Part shown: positions 12,700 through 24,064 of the stretch, piece by piece
Numbering within the stretch: the first letter of the stretch is position 1
Layout: each line of letters starts with the position of its first letter
Assembly: GCA_038501625.1 (NCBI GenBank)
Contig: JAZAYU010001135.1
Span: 1-64,000, forward strand
From: Corbicula japonica
Taxonomy: Eukaryota > Mollusca > Bivalvia > Venerida > Cyrenidae
Direction of reading: 5' to 3'
Length of the DNA stretch: 64,000 nucleotides
Made by a program: the position numbers and the translations under genes
The notes under the pieces: generated by a model
Told to the model about the DNA's origin: nothing
The model's input: the letters and a program-made list of their open reading frames with translations, nothing else
Database searches by the model: none

Positions 12700-13155
12700 A
12701 GTGGTCAGAGCAACAATTTGCCTCTGGGGGTTTAAACACGTCTAGGGTGCACCAACCTCACACTTGCCCCCCCCCCCCCACAGGTTCTCATGAACAAATA
12801 AGTGCAAGTTGTCTTTGTAAGATAACTTCAACCCTTCCATTAACTCGACAATGTTGTATGCAAAAGCACACAATCATATAAAACATAAACAGCTTATAGC
12901 ATTGCAAAGCAAAAGGGTGTGTACTCGTGACCTCACCGATACAAGAGGCACTGGAGTGTATCCAGCGAGAACACGATGGCAGGGATAAAGAAAACAGATT
13001 GAGCTTCTGGGTTCTTTTACAAGATTTCTCCATGATCTTTCTAAACGTTTCAACCCCTGCCACCGTCGTTCAACCAAAAAGGTAAGAGTAACGATACACT
13101 TTAAATGGGTTAATCACCAGGCATGCAGAGCGCTGTAAAATATCATGTTGGTAAC
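12700..13155 (-). mobile_element. Penelope-like element 3' region, fragment without RT
   Basis: This segment aligns along its length with the 3' part of the PLE copy at 15.84-16.33 kb: tttgcc-ctgggggtttaaac, gcaaaagcacacaa, cccctgccaccgtcgt and agcgctgtaaaatatcatgt in the same order. It ends at gttggtaacc with no RT coding beyond. A run of C at 12766-12779 replaces a few bases of the other copies. Confidence 0.85.
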
Positions 13156-13678
13156 CATTATCAGATATCTCGGACTAACTTTCTATCATGACTATTTTTC
13201 ATTTCATTAATGCTTATAATAACAAATTCTACTCGGAGAATAAATATATATAAACGTTTTTATGTTTAATTTAATATTTAGTAATCAATGGTTTGACAGT
13301 CTATTCACGGGTAGGCCGGTTTATATCCCAGATCCACGGTACAAGTACGATAAAGTGCGGTTAGTGCACCAGTGGTAAATCCCACACGAAAGCAAGCAAA
13401 ATATTGGTATAAGCATTAAGAAAAGTAAATCTTTCAATGTTATTGAAAGCCCTCTCTCCTTACAATTCCCAAGAAGCATTTAAATATAGATTACACCGAG
13501 TAAGCAGTTTGAAAGGTCAATAATTCAACGACTGTGGTAGTACATTCGTGGCCCTGAATTTATAATAAGTAGTTTTGTAAAATTAATAGAGATCATATTG
13601 GGTAGGAACGCCTAATTAAATAAAGGCAATCAGCATGTTCTTATTCTAGGCAAGCAACTATAACAACATTGATCATCC

Positions 13679-15112
13679 TGTATTTCTATATATAAAATCT
13701 TGCAAAACAACTGTGTTTGCATTGATTTAATGCAACTCTGAATTCTTGTCAAATAACCATAACTGTATTGATCAACGTATGATTCTAAGTATTTAATAAT
13801 TTAATGCAACAGTTTTTACTGTAAATTCTTTCCAAAAACGTTGATTGCATTGAGCATTGTGTAATTCTATGTATTTTATCATTTAATGCAACTGTAAAGT
13901 CTTGCCAAAACTGTGATTGCAATGACATTTGTGTAAGTTTATGTATTTAATCATTAAATGCAACACGTTTTACTGTGAATTCTTGCCAAACAACTACGAT
14001 TGCAATAACCATTGTGTACTTCTATGTATTTAATCATTTAATGCAACTGTAAAGTCTTGCCAAAACCTGTGATTGCAATAACCATTGTGTAATTCTCTGT
14101 ATTTAATCATTTAATGCAACTGTAAATTATAGCCAAACAATTGTAAATGCACTGACTATTGTGTAATGTTATGTATTTCATCATTTAATGCAACTGTAAA
14201 TTCTAGCCAAACAATTGCAAATGCATTGACCATTGTTTAATTCAATGTATTTAAAGCAACTGTAAAGTCTTGCCAAACAACTGTGATTGCATTGACCATT
14301 GTGTAATTCTATGTATTTAATCATTTAATGCAACTGTAAAGTCTTGCCAAAACTGTGATTGCAATGACATTTGTGAAATTCTATGTATTTAATCATTAAA
14401 TGCAACTGTAAATTCTAGCCAAAAAATTGTAAATGCACTGACCATTGTGTAATTCTCAGTATTTAATCATTTAATGCAACTGTAAAGTCTTGCCAAAAAA
14501 CTGCGATTGCATTGACCATTGTGTAATTCTATGTATTGAATCCTTCTATGCAACTGTAAAGTCTTGCCACAAAACTGCGATTGCATTGAACATTGTGTAA
14601 TTCTATGTTTTAATCATTAATGCAACTGTAAATTCTTGTCAAACAACTGTGATTGCATTGTCCATTTTGTTTTTCTATGTATTTAATCATTTCATGAAAC
14701 TGTAAATTCTTTCCAAACAACTGTGATTGCATTGGTCATTGTGCATTTCGATGTATTTAATCACTTAATGCAACTGTAAATTCTTGCCAAACAACTGTGA
14801 TTGTATTGACCATTGTGTACTTCTATGTATTTAATCATTTAATGCAACTGTAAATTCTTGCCAAACAACTGTGATTGTATTGACCGTTGTGTACTTCTAT
14901 GTATTTAATCATTTTATGCAACTGTTAATTCTTGCGAAACAACTGTGATTGTATTGACCATTGTGTACTTCTATGTATTTAGTCATTTAATGAAACTGTA
15001 AATTCTTGCCAAATAACTGTGATTGTATTGACCATTGTGTATTTCTATGTATTTAATCATTTGATGCAACTGTAAATTCTTGCCAAACAACTGTGATTGT
15101 ATTGACTATCGT
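13679..15112. repeat. 74-bp satellite, about 19 units
   Basis: The unit tgcaactgtaaattcttgcc, aaacaactgtgattg, ttgaccattgtgta, tctatgtatttaatcattta repeats every 74 bp or so. Units toward the right end are more alike than those at the left, which points to homogenisation on one side. It is not coding. Confidence 0.95.
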
Positions 15113-15347
15113 TTAAGAACTCATGTTTGTATTTCTTTCAGCGCTACTAGACTATGCAGTTAGGGTATTAATTAAACAACATTTTACCAGGCACTAAGTA
15201 TAATTTGTCTTCTCAGAATATAGGAATGTTTGTTTAATGTCCATCTCTTGATCAGAAACTTCCTGTGATGCAGGTTTCTTATCTTGACTGGGCTTTATCG
15301 AAAAGACCATTTTCTGAAACAACACGAACTGTTTTATCATAACATAT

Positions 15348-15579
15348 ACTAGTGTCCAAAAGAAACGATAACCCTTGCAAAGGACACAGACAATAAAACC
15401 AAACGGCTACAGAAATTTTGATCGGCCGAATTTATTTGAGAGACCTTTTAACAGTCATGCATGTATATTAAAAATCAATTTCATAAATCCTGTACAAGCA
15501 TAGGCGGAATTTAAAGATGGGTCTAGTCTAAAACGAATATTTTATTGAAAGTTGGTTATCGTTTCTTTTGGACACTAGT
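15348..15579. mobile_element. 232-bp MITE with 26-bp perfect inverted ends and TA duplication
   Basis: Positions 15348-15373 (actagtgtccaaaagaaacg...) and 15554-15579 are exact reverse complements. If the TA at 15350-15351 and the matching TA at 15577-15578 are target copies, the element starts GTGTCCAAAAGAAACGATAA, as expected of a Tc1/mariner-type non-autonomous element. The interior of about 180 bp is non-coding. Confidence 0.85.
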
Positions 15580-15695
15580 TTAGATTGTTTTAAATGTTGA
15601 AAATATTGAAATACAATGTATGCTGGAATTTACTTAAGAAAGAATTTCCAATATTTCTGACATTATGTACTGTTACAGTACATATTCTGTTGAGT

Positions 15696-17697
15696 AAAAA
15701 GGTGAAATATGCATATCAGGAATCGCCACATTCAGAAAAAACAGCCTCCCCACACAGTCAAGAAGAAGAGAGGGGGAGAGAGCATGGTTAATAAAATGAT
15801 TAGTTTCAAAAAAGACACCACTAACAATAAACAAAAATGAGAACCCGAGGGGTTACCGCCTTGGAACGGTCAGTGGCAAATCAAATTGCCACTGGGGGTT
15901 TAAACAAGCTTCTAGCGTGCACCGACCTCACACATGCCGCAACAGGTTCTCATATCACAAAACAAGTACAAGTTGTCTTGGTGGAAAGACTCCAACCCAC
16001 TTATCGGCTTAACAATGTTGCATGCAAAAGCACACAAACATATAAAACATAAGAAGCTAAGAGCATTGCAAAGCCGAAGGGGCGGGTACTCAATGATCTT
16101 ACCGAGACCAGAGCACCTGGAGTAAAATCAGCAAGAACACGATGAAAGGTATAAAAGATACAAATCGAGCTTCTAGGTTCTTTTAAGAAAAGATTTCCCC
16201 ATTAACCTTCATAAACTCTTTAACCCCTGCCACCGTCGTGCAAGCATAAGGTAAGGTAAGCATAATGATCAACTGTAGAAGGGTTGATCACCAGGTCTGC
16301 AGAGCGCTGTAAAATATCATGTTGGTAACCTTTCTTTTTTAATTTACAGATGGTTTTTACGAATAACCGGGAGAAATTAACACTGCCTTTTATCTTTTTA
16401 AGTTAATAAATTAAATCTCCATAAAAACTGGCTGTGAAATACCTTGTTGCAAAAGTGATTTTAAACTGCATTTGTATTTATGAATTTAATCTGGGTATCG
16501 GCGATAAAACTTGCAAAAGGTTTTCCTTAATTTGTAATACCGATAACCTTGTTTTAAAAGTTTTTTCTGTAATGCAATGATTACGTTCATTGAAATCATT
16601 AACATCGTTGCAAGCTCTTGAAAAGCGAACAAGCTGTGAGATATAAACCCCATAAGATGTTTCACGGGGAACATCGCCGTCTGAAAACGGAAAATTTACT
16701 ATATTAAAATTAAAATCATCTCTTTTATCATAAATTTTAGTAGTGACATAACCATTTTCAATGGACAGATTTAGATCCAGAAAGTTTGCTTGCTTTTCTG
16801 AAGTGTTCGCTTTATTAAGTTGTAGTTCTTTAGGATAAATCTTATTAACCAGTAATGGAAAATGGTTATTGTCTATATTTAATAAATCATCAAGGTACCT
16901 CGAGGTGTTGTTTAAAGCTGTAATTATATCATCTTGATGTTCAGTAGAAAGAGATAACATAAAGTCTCTTTCATAACAGTATAAAAGCAGATCAGCAACA
17001 AGGGGTGCACAATTAGTACCCATTGGGATGCCTATTACTTGTTTATAAATAGAGGTACCGAATCTAACATAAATATTATCCTGTAAGAAAGTTAGCGACT
17101 CTATTAGGTCTTGACAAGTCCATAAGGTATAATTATCATTAGAACCATCTGTAAAAAATGCCCTATGTTCATTACAAGCGATGAAGGTTTTATTTTCTCT
17201 AGCAAACGTTTTTTCAATGAGACTGGTTAGTTTGTCTCTTATTAAATTATGAGGGAGCGAAGTGTATAATGCTGAGAAATCATAAGCAGACAAACAGAAC
17301 GCCCGAAAACTATTTGATTTAAGCTTTTTCAAAACGTCATTTGAATTTTTAATCGACCAAAATAAATTTTTGCCAGAAGTTTCAAAAACCTTATCACAAT
17401 ACCTAATTACATGTTCTTTTATAGCTGTAAGACAAGATGTTAAGAGCACGGATAATTTAGTAGTAGTGCAAGAACTAGAGTTAGCAATAAATCTTGCTTT
17501 GTACGGTGTTTTATGCATTTTAGGCAACCAATACATAGTAGGTACTTTGTCTTGTTTCGGCTCAATACTAATTCTAAATTTTGTAATTTGTAGAGTGTGT
17601 GCAGTAACAATATCACTCTCAGATGAAGAAGTCAGTATATAAGCATTAGTGCTGTTCAGTTCTTCAGTTTGAATATTAATATAGTGTATTCGTCACA
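15696..17697 (-). mobile_element. Penelope-like retroelement, copy A (5'-truncated)
   Basis: A minus-strand copy with a decayed RT frame and a 3' region of about 540 bp ending at gatatgcatatttcaccttt (reverse complement of about 15700). The same 3' region recurs at 12.7, 36.6 and 57.2-57.7 kb, and its tail alone at 35.2 kb. The 5' side stops near 17697, just upstream of the RT fingers, so any endonuclease domain is missing. The RT resembles the invertebrate PLE group I would compare with Naiad-type elements (N-terminal GIY-YIG), but with the N-terminus lost this is only an inference. Confidence 0.85.
16240..17692 (-). pseudogene. Penelope-like reverse transcriptase, copy A
   Basis: Counting from the methionine at 17536, the translation has the PLE fingers signature MYWLPKMHKTPYKARFIANS (residues 1-20), motif A SAYDFSALYTSLPH (about 83-96, with its Asp), GIPMGTNCAPLVADL (about 169-183) and the catalytic SRYLDDLL (about 212-219), then ANFLDLNLSIENGYV and GDVPRETSYGVYISQLVRF. 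The frame is open upstream to about 17692, where a stop precedes it. Compared with copy B, an extra T in the T-run near 16556 shifts the frame, so the last 28 or so residues before 16478 are out of frame and the true C-terminus continues to about 16240 in another frame. The catalytic YLDD is intact, but the copy cannot make a full protein. Confidence 0.88.
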
Positions 17698-17859
17698 CTA
17701 TAATTACATTATTAAAGTTTTATTCCATGTGTAAACAAAAACGAAACAGAAATGTTTATCTTGACTTTAATAAGAAAACAATGCAAATCTTTTTTTTGTT
17801 TTTCGAAGTTGAGTTTATTTAAGGTACTAATCGAAACAAATCAGGTTTTATAGCCATAG

Positions 17860-18095
17860 TTCTTTATTTCTTTGTAAAGATGTAAAATATACAGTCCGAC
17901 CTGTGTTGAAAATCACAGATAAACAAAGACCTGTGGATAAAGACCACATGGATTTAGAACAGACTCTTGTTGTCCCACTGACTGACTTAAAGAACAAGTT
18001 CACCTTTGAACAAAGACCATCTACCTTCATAGACAAATATTGTGTTTCCTCTGAGTTGTCTTGGTCTTTGATGACCGATTTATATATATAGTAAA
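17860..18095. repeat. Diverged repeat with 'aaagacc' motifs
   Basis: Repeated acaaagacct, ataaagacca and caaagaccat motifs spread over about 200 bp suggest an old minisatellite or MITE lying just downstream of the SLC6-type exon on the minus strand. The open frames across it are accidental. Confidence 0.4.
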
Positions 18096-18116
18096 TAAAT
18101 ATTGCAATTGACCAAC

Positions 18117-18287
18117 CTCCCAAAGCGTATTGCCTTTCGCATTCCGGACAGCTAAAACAGCACATACAGGCAACGGGATCAGCGATATGAAGGCTATAAC
18201 CCATCCAATAGCAATGGCCCACGACGGATAGGTGACTTCTCCATATGTTACAGGCGTTAATTGTGCCAGGTTAAAAGCCCAGATGAC
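18117..18287 (-). CDS. Exon of an SLC6-type sodium-coupled transporter (last membrane segments)
   Basis: A 171-bp minus-strand exon of exactly 57 codons is bounded by a 3' splice site (tcattttaag before GTCATC) and a 5' splice site (TTGGGAG then gttggtc). It reads VIWAFNLAQLTPVTYGEVTY, PSWAIAIGWVIAFISLIPLP, VCAVLAVRNAKGNTLWE. The P-x-TYG-x-x-x-YP-x-WA-x-x-x-GW pattern is the loop and final membrane helix region of neurotransmitter:sodium symporters (SLC6), which move amino acids or amines with sodium across the plasma membrane. No other exon of the gene was found in the window, on either side. It may belong to a gene with very long introns running past the window, or be a lone exon copy. The substrate cannot be told from this exon. 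Confidence 0.85.
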
Positions 18288-18738
18288 CTTAAAATGAATA
18301 GTAGGACACTGTTTTTAATATTATAGTTAATGTTTTTATTATACTGAAAGAAATAAGTTTAACAAGTAAAGTAACATAATAAAAATACCATACTATTAGG
18401 AGAAATTCAAAATGAAAGACCTTTTTAGTTGGCATTAAAAAATAACTGATTGATTTCACATGAATTATATGACAAATCACTAACAATAAAAGAATATCAT
18501 AACATTTATGTAATAAGAAACCATTTTTATTGAGGGAAGATGTTTTATGTTTCATGAAATTTTACTTGCTAAACTTTATTCTTTCAGTATATTTGTTGTG
18601 AAATATATTTTAATTGATATGCTGTCAGTCAAAAAAAATAAAATGTTGACAATCATTTTACGTTAAAAACAACTGGATGAATTCACATATCTATTTAAAC
18701 TCTTTAATTATGGCATGCGGTTAGCACAATAATTACTT

Positions 18739-19180
18739 AAACTATAGGTTTAACTGTTAAACCCATAGTTTAACAGACTTAAACCCAGGGTTTAACTGTT
18801 AAACATATAGTTTAAGAGTTGAAACTATGGGTTTAAGAGAAAATTGTGCAGAATGTTACTTAAACTACAGGTTTATCAGCTTAAACCCTATGTTTAAGTG
18901 TTAATCCAGGACCTATAGTTTAAGACTTTAATCTATAGGTTTAAGAGATTTTCGACAAAATAACATTAAACTATGGTATTAAGAGACTTAAATACATAGT
19001 TTTAAGTGAATTTTCTTTAAACCTATAGATTGAGCTCTTAAACCTATAGTTTAACAGTTAATCATATACTTTGAAGTTTAATATGCACAATAATCATGAT
19101 AATCCTCAAAATCTGTTAACTATATAGTTAAGACTTTAAACTACGGTTTAACTGTTAAACCTATGGTTTAAGAGGTATCC
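18739..19180. repeat. Palindromic TTAAAC/GTTTAA array, left
   Basis: There are many copies of taaacctatagtttaa-like and ttaaacccagggtttaa-like palindromes in both orientations, separated by a few bases. Each is self-complementary, so the array can form serial hairpins. A shorter right counterpart lies at 21740-21780. Confidence 0.85.
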
Positions 19181-20218
19181 AATCATTTCTCGAGTTTATA
19201 ATCACGTGAGAAGTTGTTGTTGTTTGTTAAGCGGAAGTAGCCGTATATATAACATATCGATGGTTTTAAAGTCTTGGAGAGGATGTGATTCATATTTTTG
19301 CTTTGTTATCTAAGTGACAGTTGACTTTGACAGGTCTAGAGAGTTTGTTACATTTTCCTCACGGATAATTTCGTTTAAAACTCGCAAGGGCATTAAAAGT
19401 AATGCCACGGAAAAGGAGAAACCAAGTTGATGAAGCGATTATGGATCCTTTTTGGGGTTTAAAGAAACTCAACAGTATACTCCAGCAGTTTCTCTGTTTT
19501 CCTGAGTTTGGTTTTAACTTATTAAATCCATATTCATATAACAATACTACAATTAATCTGTAATATCAAAAGTGTATTGATAAACTTTTGATACAAAGTT
19601 TATCAATCATAAATTAAACCTGTGGAAATAAAAGCATGTAAATACGCGATATCGTTTAGAATATAGGTAATACACACTCCAAGATTTTGCGAAATTATTA
19701 TTAAAAACAAAATGAAATCCAAATAGGTAATATCGGATATTAGTAATTTAGTAAAAGAATTGCAGAATATACAGCGTGCTACGTTGATCATTAAATAAGA
19801 CTTTTTACGGTTTTATTTCCACAGTCTTAACATTTAAACTAAAAAATTCCACAAATTAAGTCGATAATGGATTCTCAAATAATAACATATTTCGTTAATG
19901 TAAAATGCCTTCTGCATTATTAAAAGTGCATAACTTTTGTTCTGTTTTGTACCTGTCTCATGTTGTTGTTGATTTTTACCAGAGAGGTAAAACAAATTTA
20001 AGTGGATGGTCAGTGTATGTACTTGTTTCCTGCTTGATGGGGCACTTAATCCGGGTGTCGACAATTAAACTACAATCGTGCAATAAAACACCAGTCAACG
20101 TATAGTCCTTTCCGGAAAGTGTGGTTATCTCCCTTGTTTAATTATCGTTATTTGAAGCTATTAAGCGTGGAGGTTCATGCTCCACTTCCGTTGGAGAGCA
20201 AACGCTGGTAACGTGACA

Positions 20219-21101
20219 ATGTCGCATTTTCAGACGAAATCAACAGAGAACAAGAGACATTATTGTTGCATTTGCTCGAATTATAGAGGGAAATACGTTG
20301 ACGGACAATGCATAACCCTGCACAGGTTCCCGGCAGACGAAAAACTCAGAAAACTTTGGATAAAACGCTTAAAATCTGTCAGTTCCCGTTTCTCTACAAA
20401 TCTGAAGAATGACAGATTGTGTTCTGCACACTTCGTCGACGGGACGTACAGTCTTCAGAACCCAGTTCCATGTATATTTATGGTTAACAACAAGCAGAAA
20501 ATCTTTAAGACATCAAAGGTAAATAAATGTTTAATGAATCATTGTTAATGGTGAAATAAGCTGACAGTGTGATTAAGGACACGGTGATGTTGAATATCAG
20601 GCTAAATTCCACCTTGTGATTTTATAGTTTTCATTGATTAATGACTTCTTCTGAGTATTTGCAATTCCAACAACTTCCCAAGCCCGTTAATGCACTTTTC
20701 ACACAGAAATAAGGCTGTAAATGGAATTTGCCTTAGCTAGGGCCATACATGGAAGTGTAAAAACATATATATCTGAGTTGTTTAACACTTAATAATCTGA
20801 TAAAATATCATAATGTTCTAATTTTTCTACAATGAATCCATGTTTTTTACTTCAGATTGATGATGATGATGACTGTGCACGTTCACACACACAAACTGAG
20901 ATGACAACTGATGTTGAAATACCAATGGAAGTAGACAGCAGCACAGAGGATGAAATTTACTTAAATCCACACCTCGTCTTAGAGCAGGAGAAATCTGTAG
21001 AAGTGATTTCTTTGATTTTCAATGACTATTGTGGTACAGCATTGCAATCACAAAATCCTATGCATTTGAATAAACACCTAAGGGCAGATTCTTTGTTTTA
21101 A
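20219..21101 (+). CDS. THAP-domain protein, two exons
   Basis: Exon 1 is 20219-20518 and exon 2 is 20856-21101, joined at phase 0 by a gtaaat...ttcag intron, giving about 181 residues. The start chosen is ATG 20219 (acaATGt, A at -3); an in-frame ATG at 20177 is possible. Residues about 12-80 form a THAP zinc finger: C-x2-C in YCCICSNYRG, LHRFPADEKLRKLWIKRL with the conserved Pro and Trp, LCSAHF as the second C-x2-H, and a PVPCIF end like the usual AVPTIF. THAP domains bind DNA and occur in host regulators and in P-element-type transposases. The rest is a short acidic tail starting IDDDDDC, with no transposase core. The gene sits between TTAAAC arrays, so it may be transposon-borne or domesticated. 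Confidence 0.8.
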
Positions 21102-21739
21102 AACCAATCAAAATAATACAGAAATGTAAATAGTTGTTATAAAATGAAAAGACTGTTAAGTTTATAAATCTGATAAAGAAATAATGCAAAACGACGTTCA
21201 AACTGATTAATTTAATTCTGTCATATTAAAGTCAGAATATTATAATTACACGACAGAATTACTGAGCCAGTACTGCCCCAACCGGAAGAAATCTTCGGGG
21301 TTGACTACACGGTTATTTGATCATGATGAGACCCAATGTCTCCGACCAAAAAAATAAAACAAAACAAAAAGATAAAATGCGCATAGCCTTTCCTTCTGCT
21401 TTGAGTACGAATAAAGAAAACTGCAAAACTGTCCATATTCGGATACGAAGAGTGTCTCAGCTTTCCTGTATCTTTCTAAGAAATCCTGTCCTAAATCAAA
21501 TACTTCAGTTCCAATTTTATTTTCTAAAGAAATCAAGTATATACATGTTAATTTATAAATAAAAATAATTCTGTCTTAACAACAACGCCATATAATCATT
21601 ATTTTGCAAATGGCCGTTTACCTCCAGTATTTTTCCATAAGCAGACGACAATTTACCTTATCGACAACGCTAATCACGTGTGAAACATCATGTGCGATTT
21701 CATTGGTTAAACGGCTTAATACTATAGTTTCTATTGGTC

Positions 21740-21905
21740 GGCTGTTAAACCTAGGGTTTAAGTGTTAAACATAGTAAAGTAATTAATGTGCAAACGGCAC
21801 TTAAATCCATACTTAAAGACTTCTATCTACGGGTTTTAGTATTTAAATTTCTTAATTATTAAGTTTTAAGACAAAAATACTTAAAATGAAACTTAAATCA
21901 ATGGG
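21740..21905. repeat. TTAAAC-type array, right
   Basis: gttaaacctagggtttaa and degenerate TTAAA-containing palindromes up to about 21905 form the counterpart of the array at 18.74-19.18 kb. Confidence 0.6.
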
Positions 21906-23200
21906 ATTTAACAGTGTCGCGATTATAGATCCATTTTTTGTGTTGCAAGAAAATAAACACGTATACTTCTTGTGTTTTGGTCACTATGCGTTTTTTTATG
22001 TCGGTCCCTGATGTTTGTTGAACAGGATAATTAATGTATTTGAAGAGTTTTATAGAACTGTGAATTTTATTCACTTTCCCTACATGGATAAAAGAAAAGT
22101 AAAAAACTGTATTAATTAATAGATAATTTATATTTTGAATGCTGGCTGTATGAAAAAGCTGCTCCTTGTTGCGTTTTTCGGTAGGCGTTTGTTGTTGTTT
22201 TAAGAGTAAAACACAAACTACAAACCTAACAAATTAGTGCCAAGAAAATAATTTACAGGCTGAAACAACTTTTAAACTAAACAATAGATGAAAAGGGAAC
22301 TTTGAAGATCACGACAAATATGAAAATATTGCAGGCTCGGTTTGATTGAGACTGTTCATAAGAAACTGTACCGTTTACATGATTTTCATTAACAATCTTC
22401 GCAAAATTCAGAGTTTATCAATAAAATTCACATTAATAAATATATATGTTTGCATACTGTAGATATAGAAGTAGTTCTAATTGCTCATTTATACAATGAC
22501 TCATAACTGTAAAGGGGAGTGACGCTGCAATGATTTTGCTTAACTTCAATGCTGTGATCTCCCTTTGACATTGAAATTAAAAAATAAGAATATTTAGAGC
22601 ATTAAAATCAAGATAATTGTATTAAAACTATGTAAGTAAGAAAGTAAGAAAAGTTTTTGTTGTTTACAAATAAAGAATTCAAATATAATGAGCAATCTTA
22701 AAAGACAACCACACAATTTTATATATATTTGGCCTCTGTGACTACATGTTTTGTTTCAAAGCAAGCTTTCAACACTGGAATTAGAATCGGCCCTATGGTA
22801 AACCGAACAATGCCTTCAGTGCTTTGAAACATATGTTCTTCAGTGCATAGCTGCTGTAACTTCCTATTTCCAGTCAAAATAATCATTGAAACAAAACAAT
22901 TCTATGTCACGGTTTGCACTATGAAAGTTTCGGAAAACTATGTCTATTACTACAGTATTACGCCCACACTTAAACAAATAGGTGTTTTTTCGCAGATGTA
23001 TATTTGTCCTATTTTTATATGTTTCCGTTGAACATTTTGATTATGTTATGTCCGCAGTTACGAGAAGACGTTATGGTTATGTTTGCGGTGGCAGCACTCA
23101 TTTTCTAGCATGGCGTCAAATGGAGATCACTGCGTCTGAGATTGACAACTCTTACCAAAACCACTGCTGTTGTAATGAAGCGCCAAAAGTGTTCTCTTGC
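21906..23200. other. No recognisable gene; includes a dispersed-repeat copy
   Basis: 22285-22365 (gatgaaaagggaac, then atattgcaggctcggtttga) is a short copy of the family at 10.5 kb. The rest is AT-rich with no domain-like translation. Confidence 0.5.
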
Positions 23201-23212
23201 ACAACCTTCACA

Positions 23213-23432
23213 TCGAGTATTTCGGTACCCTTCAGCAGAGCTTAGGGCAAGAAAAACTCCGAGAATTTCGGTACCCTTCAGCAGAGCTAAGGGCAAGAGA
23301 AAGTCCGAGTATTTCGGTACCTTTCAGCAGAGCTTAGGGCAAGAGAAAGTCCGAGTATTTCGGTACCCTTCAGCAGAGCTTAGGGCAAGAGAAAGTCCGA
23401 GTATTTCGGTACCCTACAGCAGAACTTAGGGC
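23213..23432. repeat. 46-bp minisatellite, about five copies
   Basis: Units of ttcggtacccttcagcagag, cttagggcaagagaaagtcc, gagta repeat every 46 bp (gctta/gctaa at 23240, 23286, 23332; the next units follow the same step). This is the same family as the two-copy array at 9.44 kb. A 95-codon frame crosses it, but 46 is not a multiple of 3, so it reads the unit in different frames and is not a real protein repeat. Confidence 0.9.
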
Positions 23433-23692
23433 ATTGGTTCGGTTGTAAGGTAGACCGAAATCCTTATAATAAACAACTTCTTTTTCTTTTTTAAATTTAA
23501 TCACATAAATTTATTCAACATACATTGTAATATACGGTATATTTTATTAATAATTGTACCATATAAATAAATAAATTTTGTCGCAATCTTGATAAAACGA
23601 TAACATTTTATTTATCAATGAGCCGATTTCACATAAGTATTTTTTATTTATATATGTCATCTCATTCCGAGGCAATATACCTATTATTTAAA

Positions 23693-23935
23693 AATAGATG
23701 GGGAAAAACTATGAGAACCACCTAGCACAACAAATATCGAAATATGGCAGGCTTTTTGATATTTGTGCCTGTTCATCGGCTGTAATGTAAATGCATATTG
23801 CTACCCATGCCGCCTAGCGATAAACATTGTTTTGATGTACATTAAACTTGCCACTGAAAATGACGTTGGCGAATTATCTGTCCTAAAACTTAGGTTGTTT
23901 ACTGTTTCAAATCGGATTTATAGACTCTCGAAGTC
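23693..23935 (+). repeat. Dispersed repeat, copy 3
   Basis: atagatggggaaa through aaaatgacgttggcgaatta to gatttatagactctcgaag aligns with 10525-10780 over most of its length. Confidence 0.7.
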
Positions 23936-23996
23936 TTTTTTTGTTGTTTGGCAGTTCAGAATGTGATAAGTGCTTAATTAAACATTTGTCTAAAAC

Positions 23997-24064
23997 ACCG
24001 CGCGATGCCAGTGAGTAATATTATCCCCGACAAGGAAAATTATTACATACTCGCACCGCGCGGT
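23997..24064. repeat. Hairpin with 24-bp arms
   Basis: Left arm 23997-24020 (accgcgcgatgccagtgagt...) and right arm 24041-24064 pair at 21 of 24 positions around a 20-nt spacer. The GC-rich tip accgcgcg stands out from its AT-rich surroundings. It may be a very small MITE. Confidence 0.75.

Larger units (their letters stand above)
18717..21798. mobile_element. Candidate TIR element enclosing the THAP gene
   Basis: 18717-18738 (gcggttagcacaataattac...) and the reverse complement of 21777-21798 (gccgtttgcacattaattac...) align at about 18 of 22 positions. Both run inward into arrays of TTAAAC/GTTTAA motifs. The 3.08-kb span contains one recognisable gene, a THAP-domain gene. TTAAA-rich sequence also continues outside the right end to about 21905, so the exact terminus is uncertain and no target duplication was seen. 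It could instead be two copies of one repeat flanking a host gene. Confidence 0.45.

Noticed and set aside
17848..18222. A 124-codon minus frame overlapping the SLC6 exon
   Set aside because: It reads the exon in the wrong frame and continues through a repeat; the spliced 57-codon exon explains the region better.
23142..23429. A 95-codon frame with repeated FRYPSAELRAR
   Set aside because: The 46-bp unit is not a multiple of three, so frames rotate; not a protein repeat.
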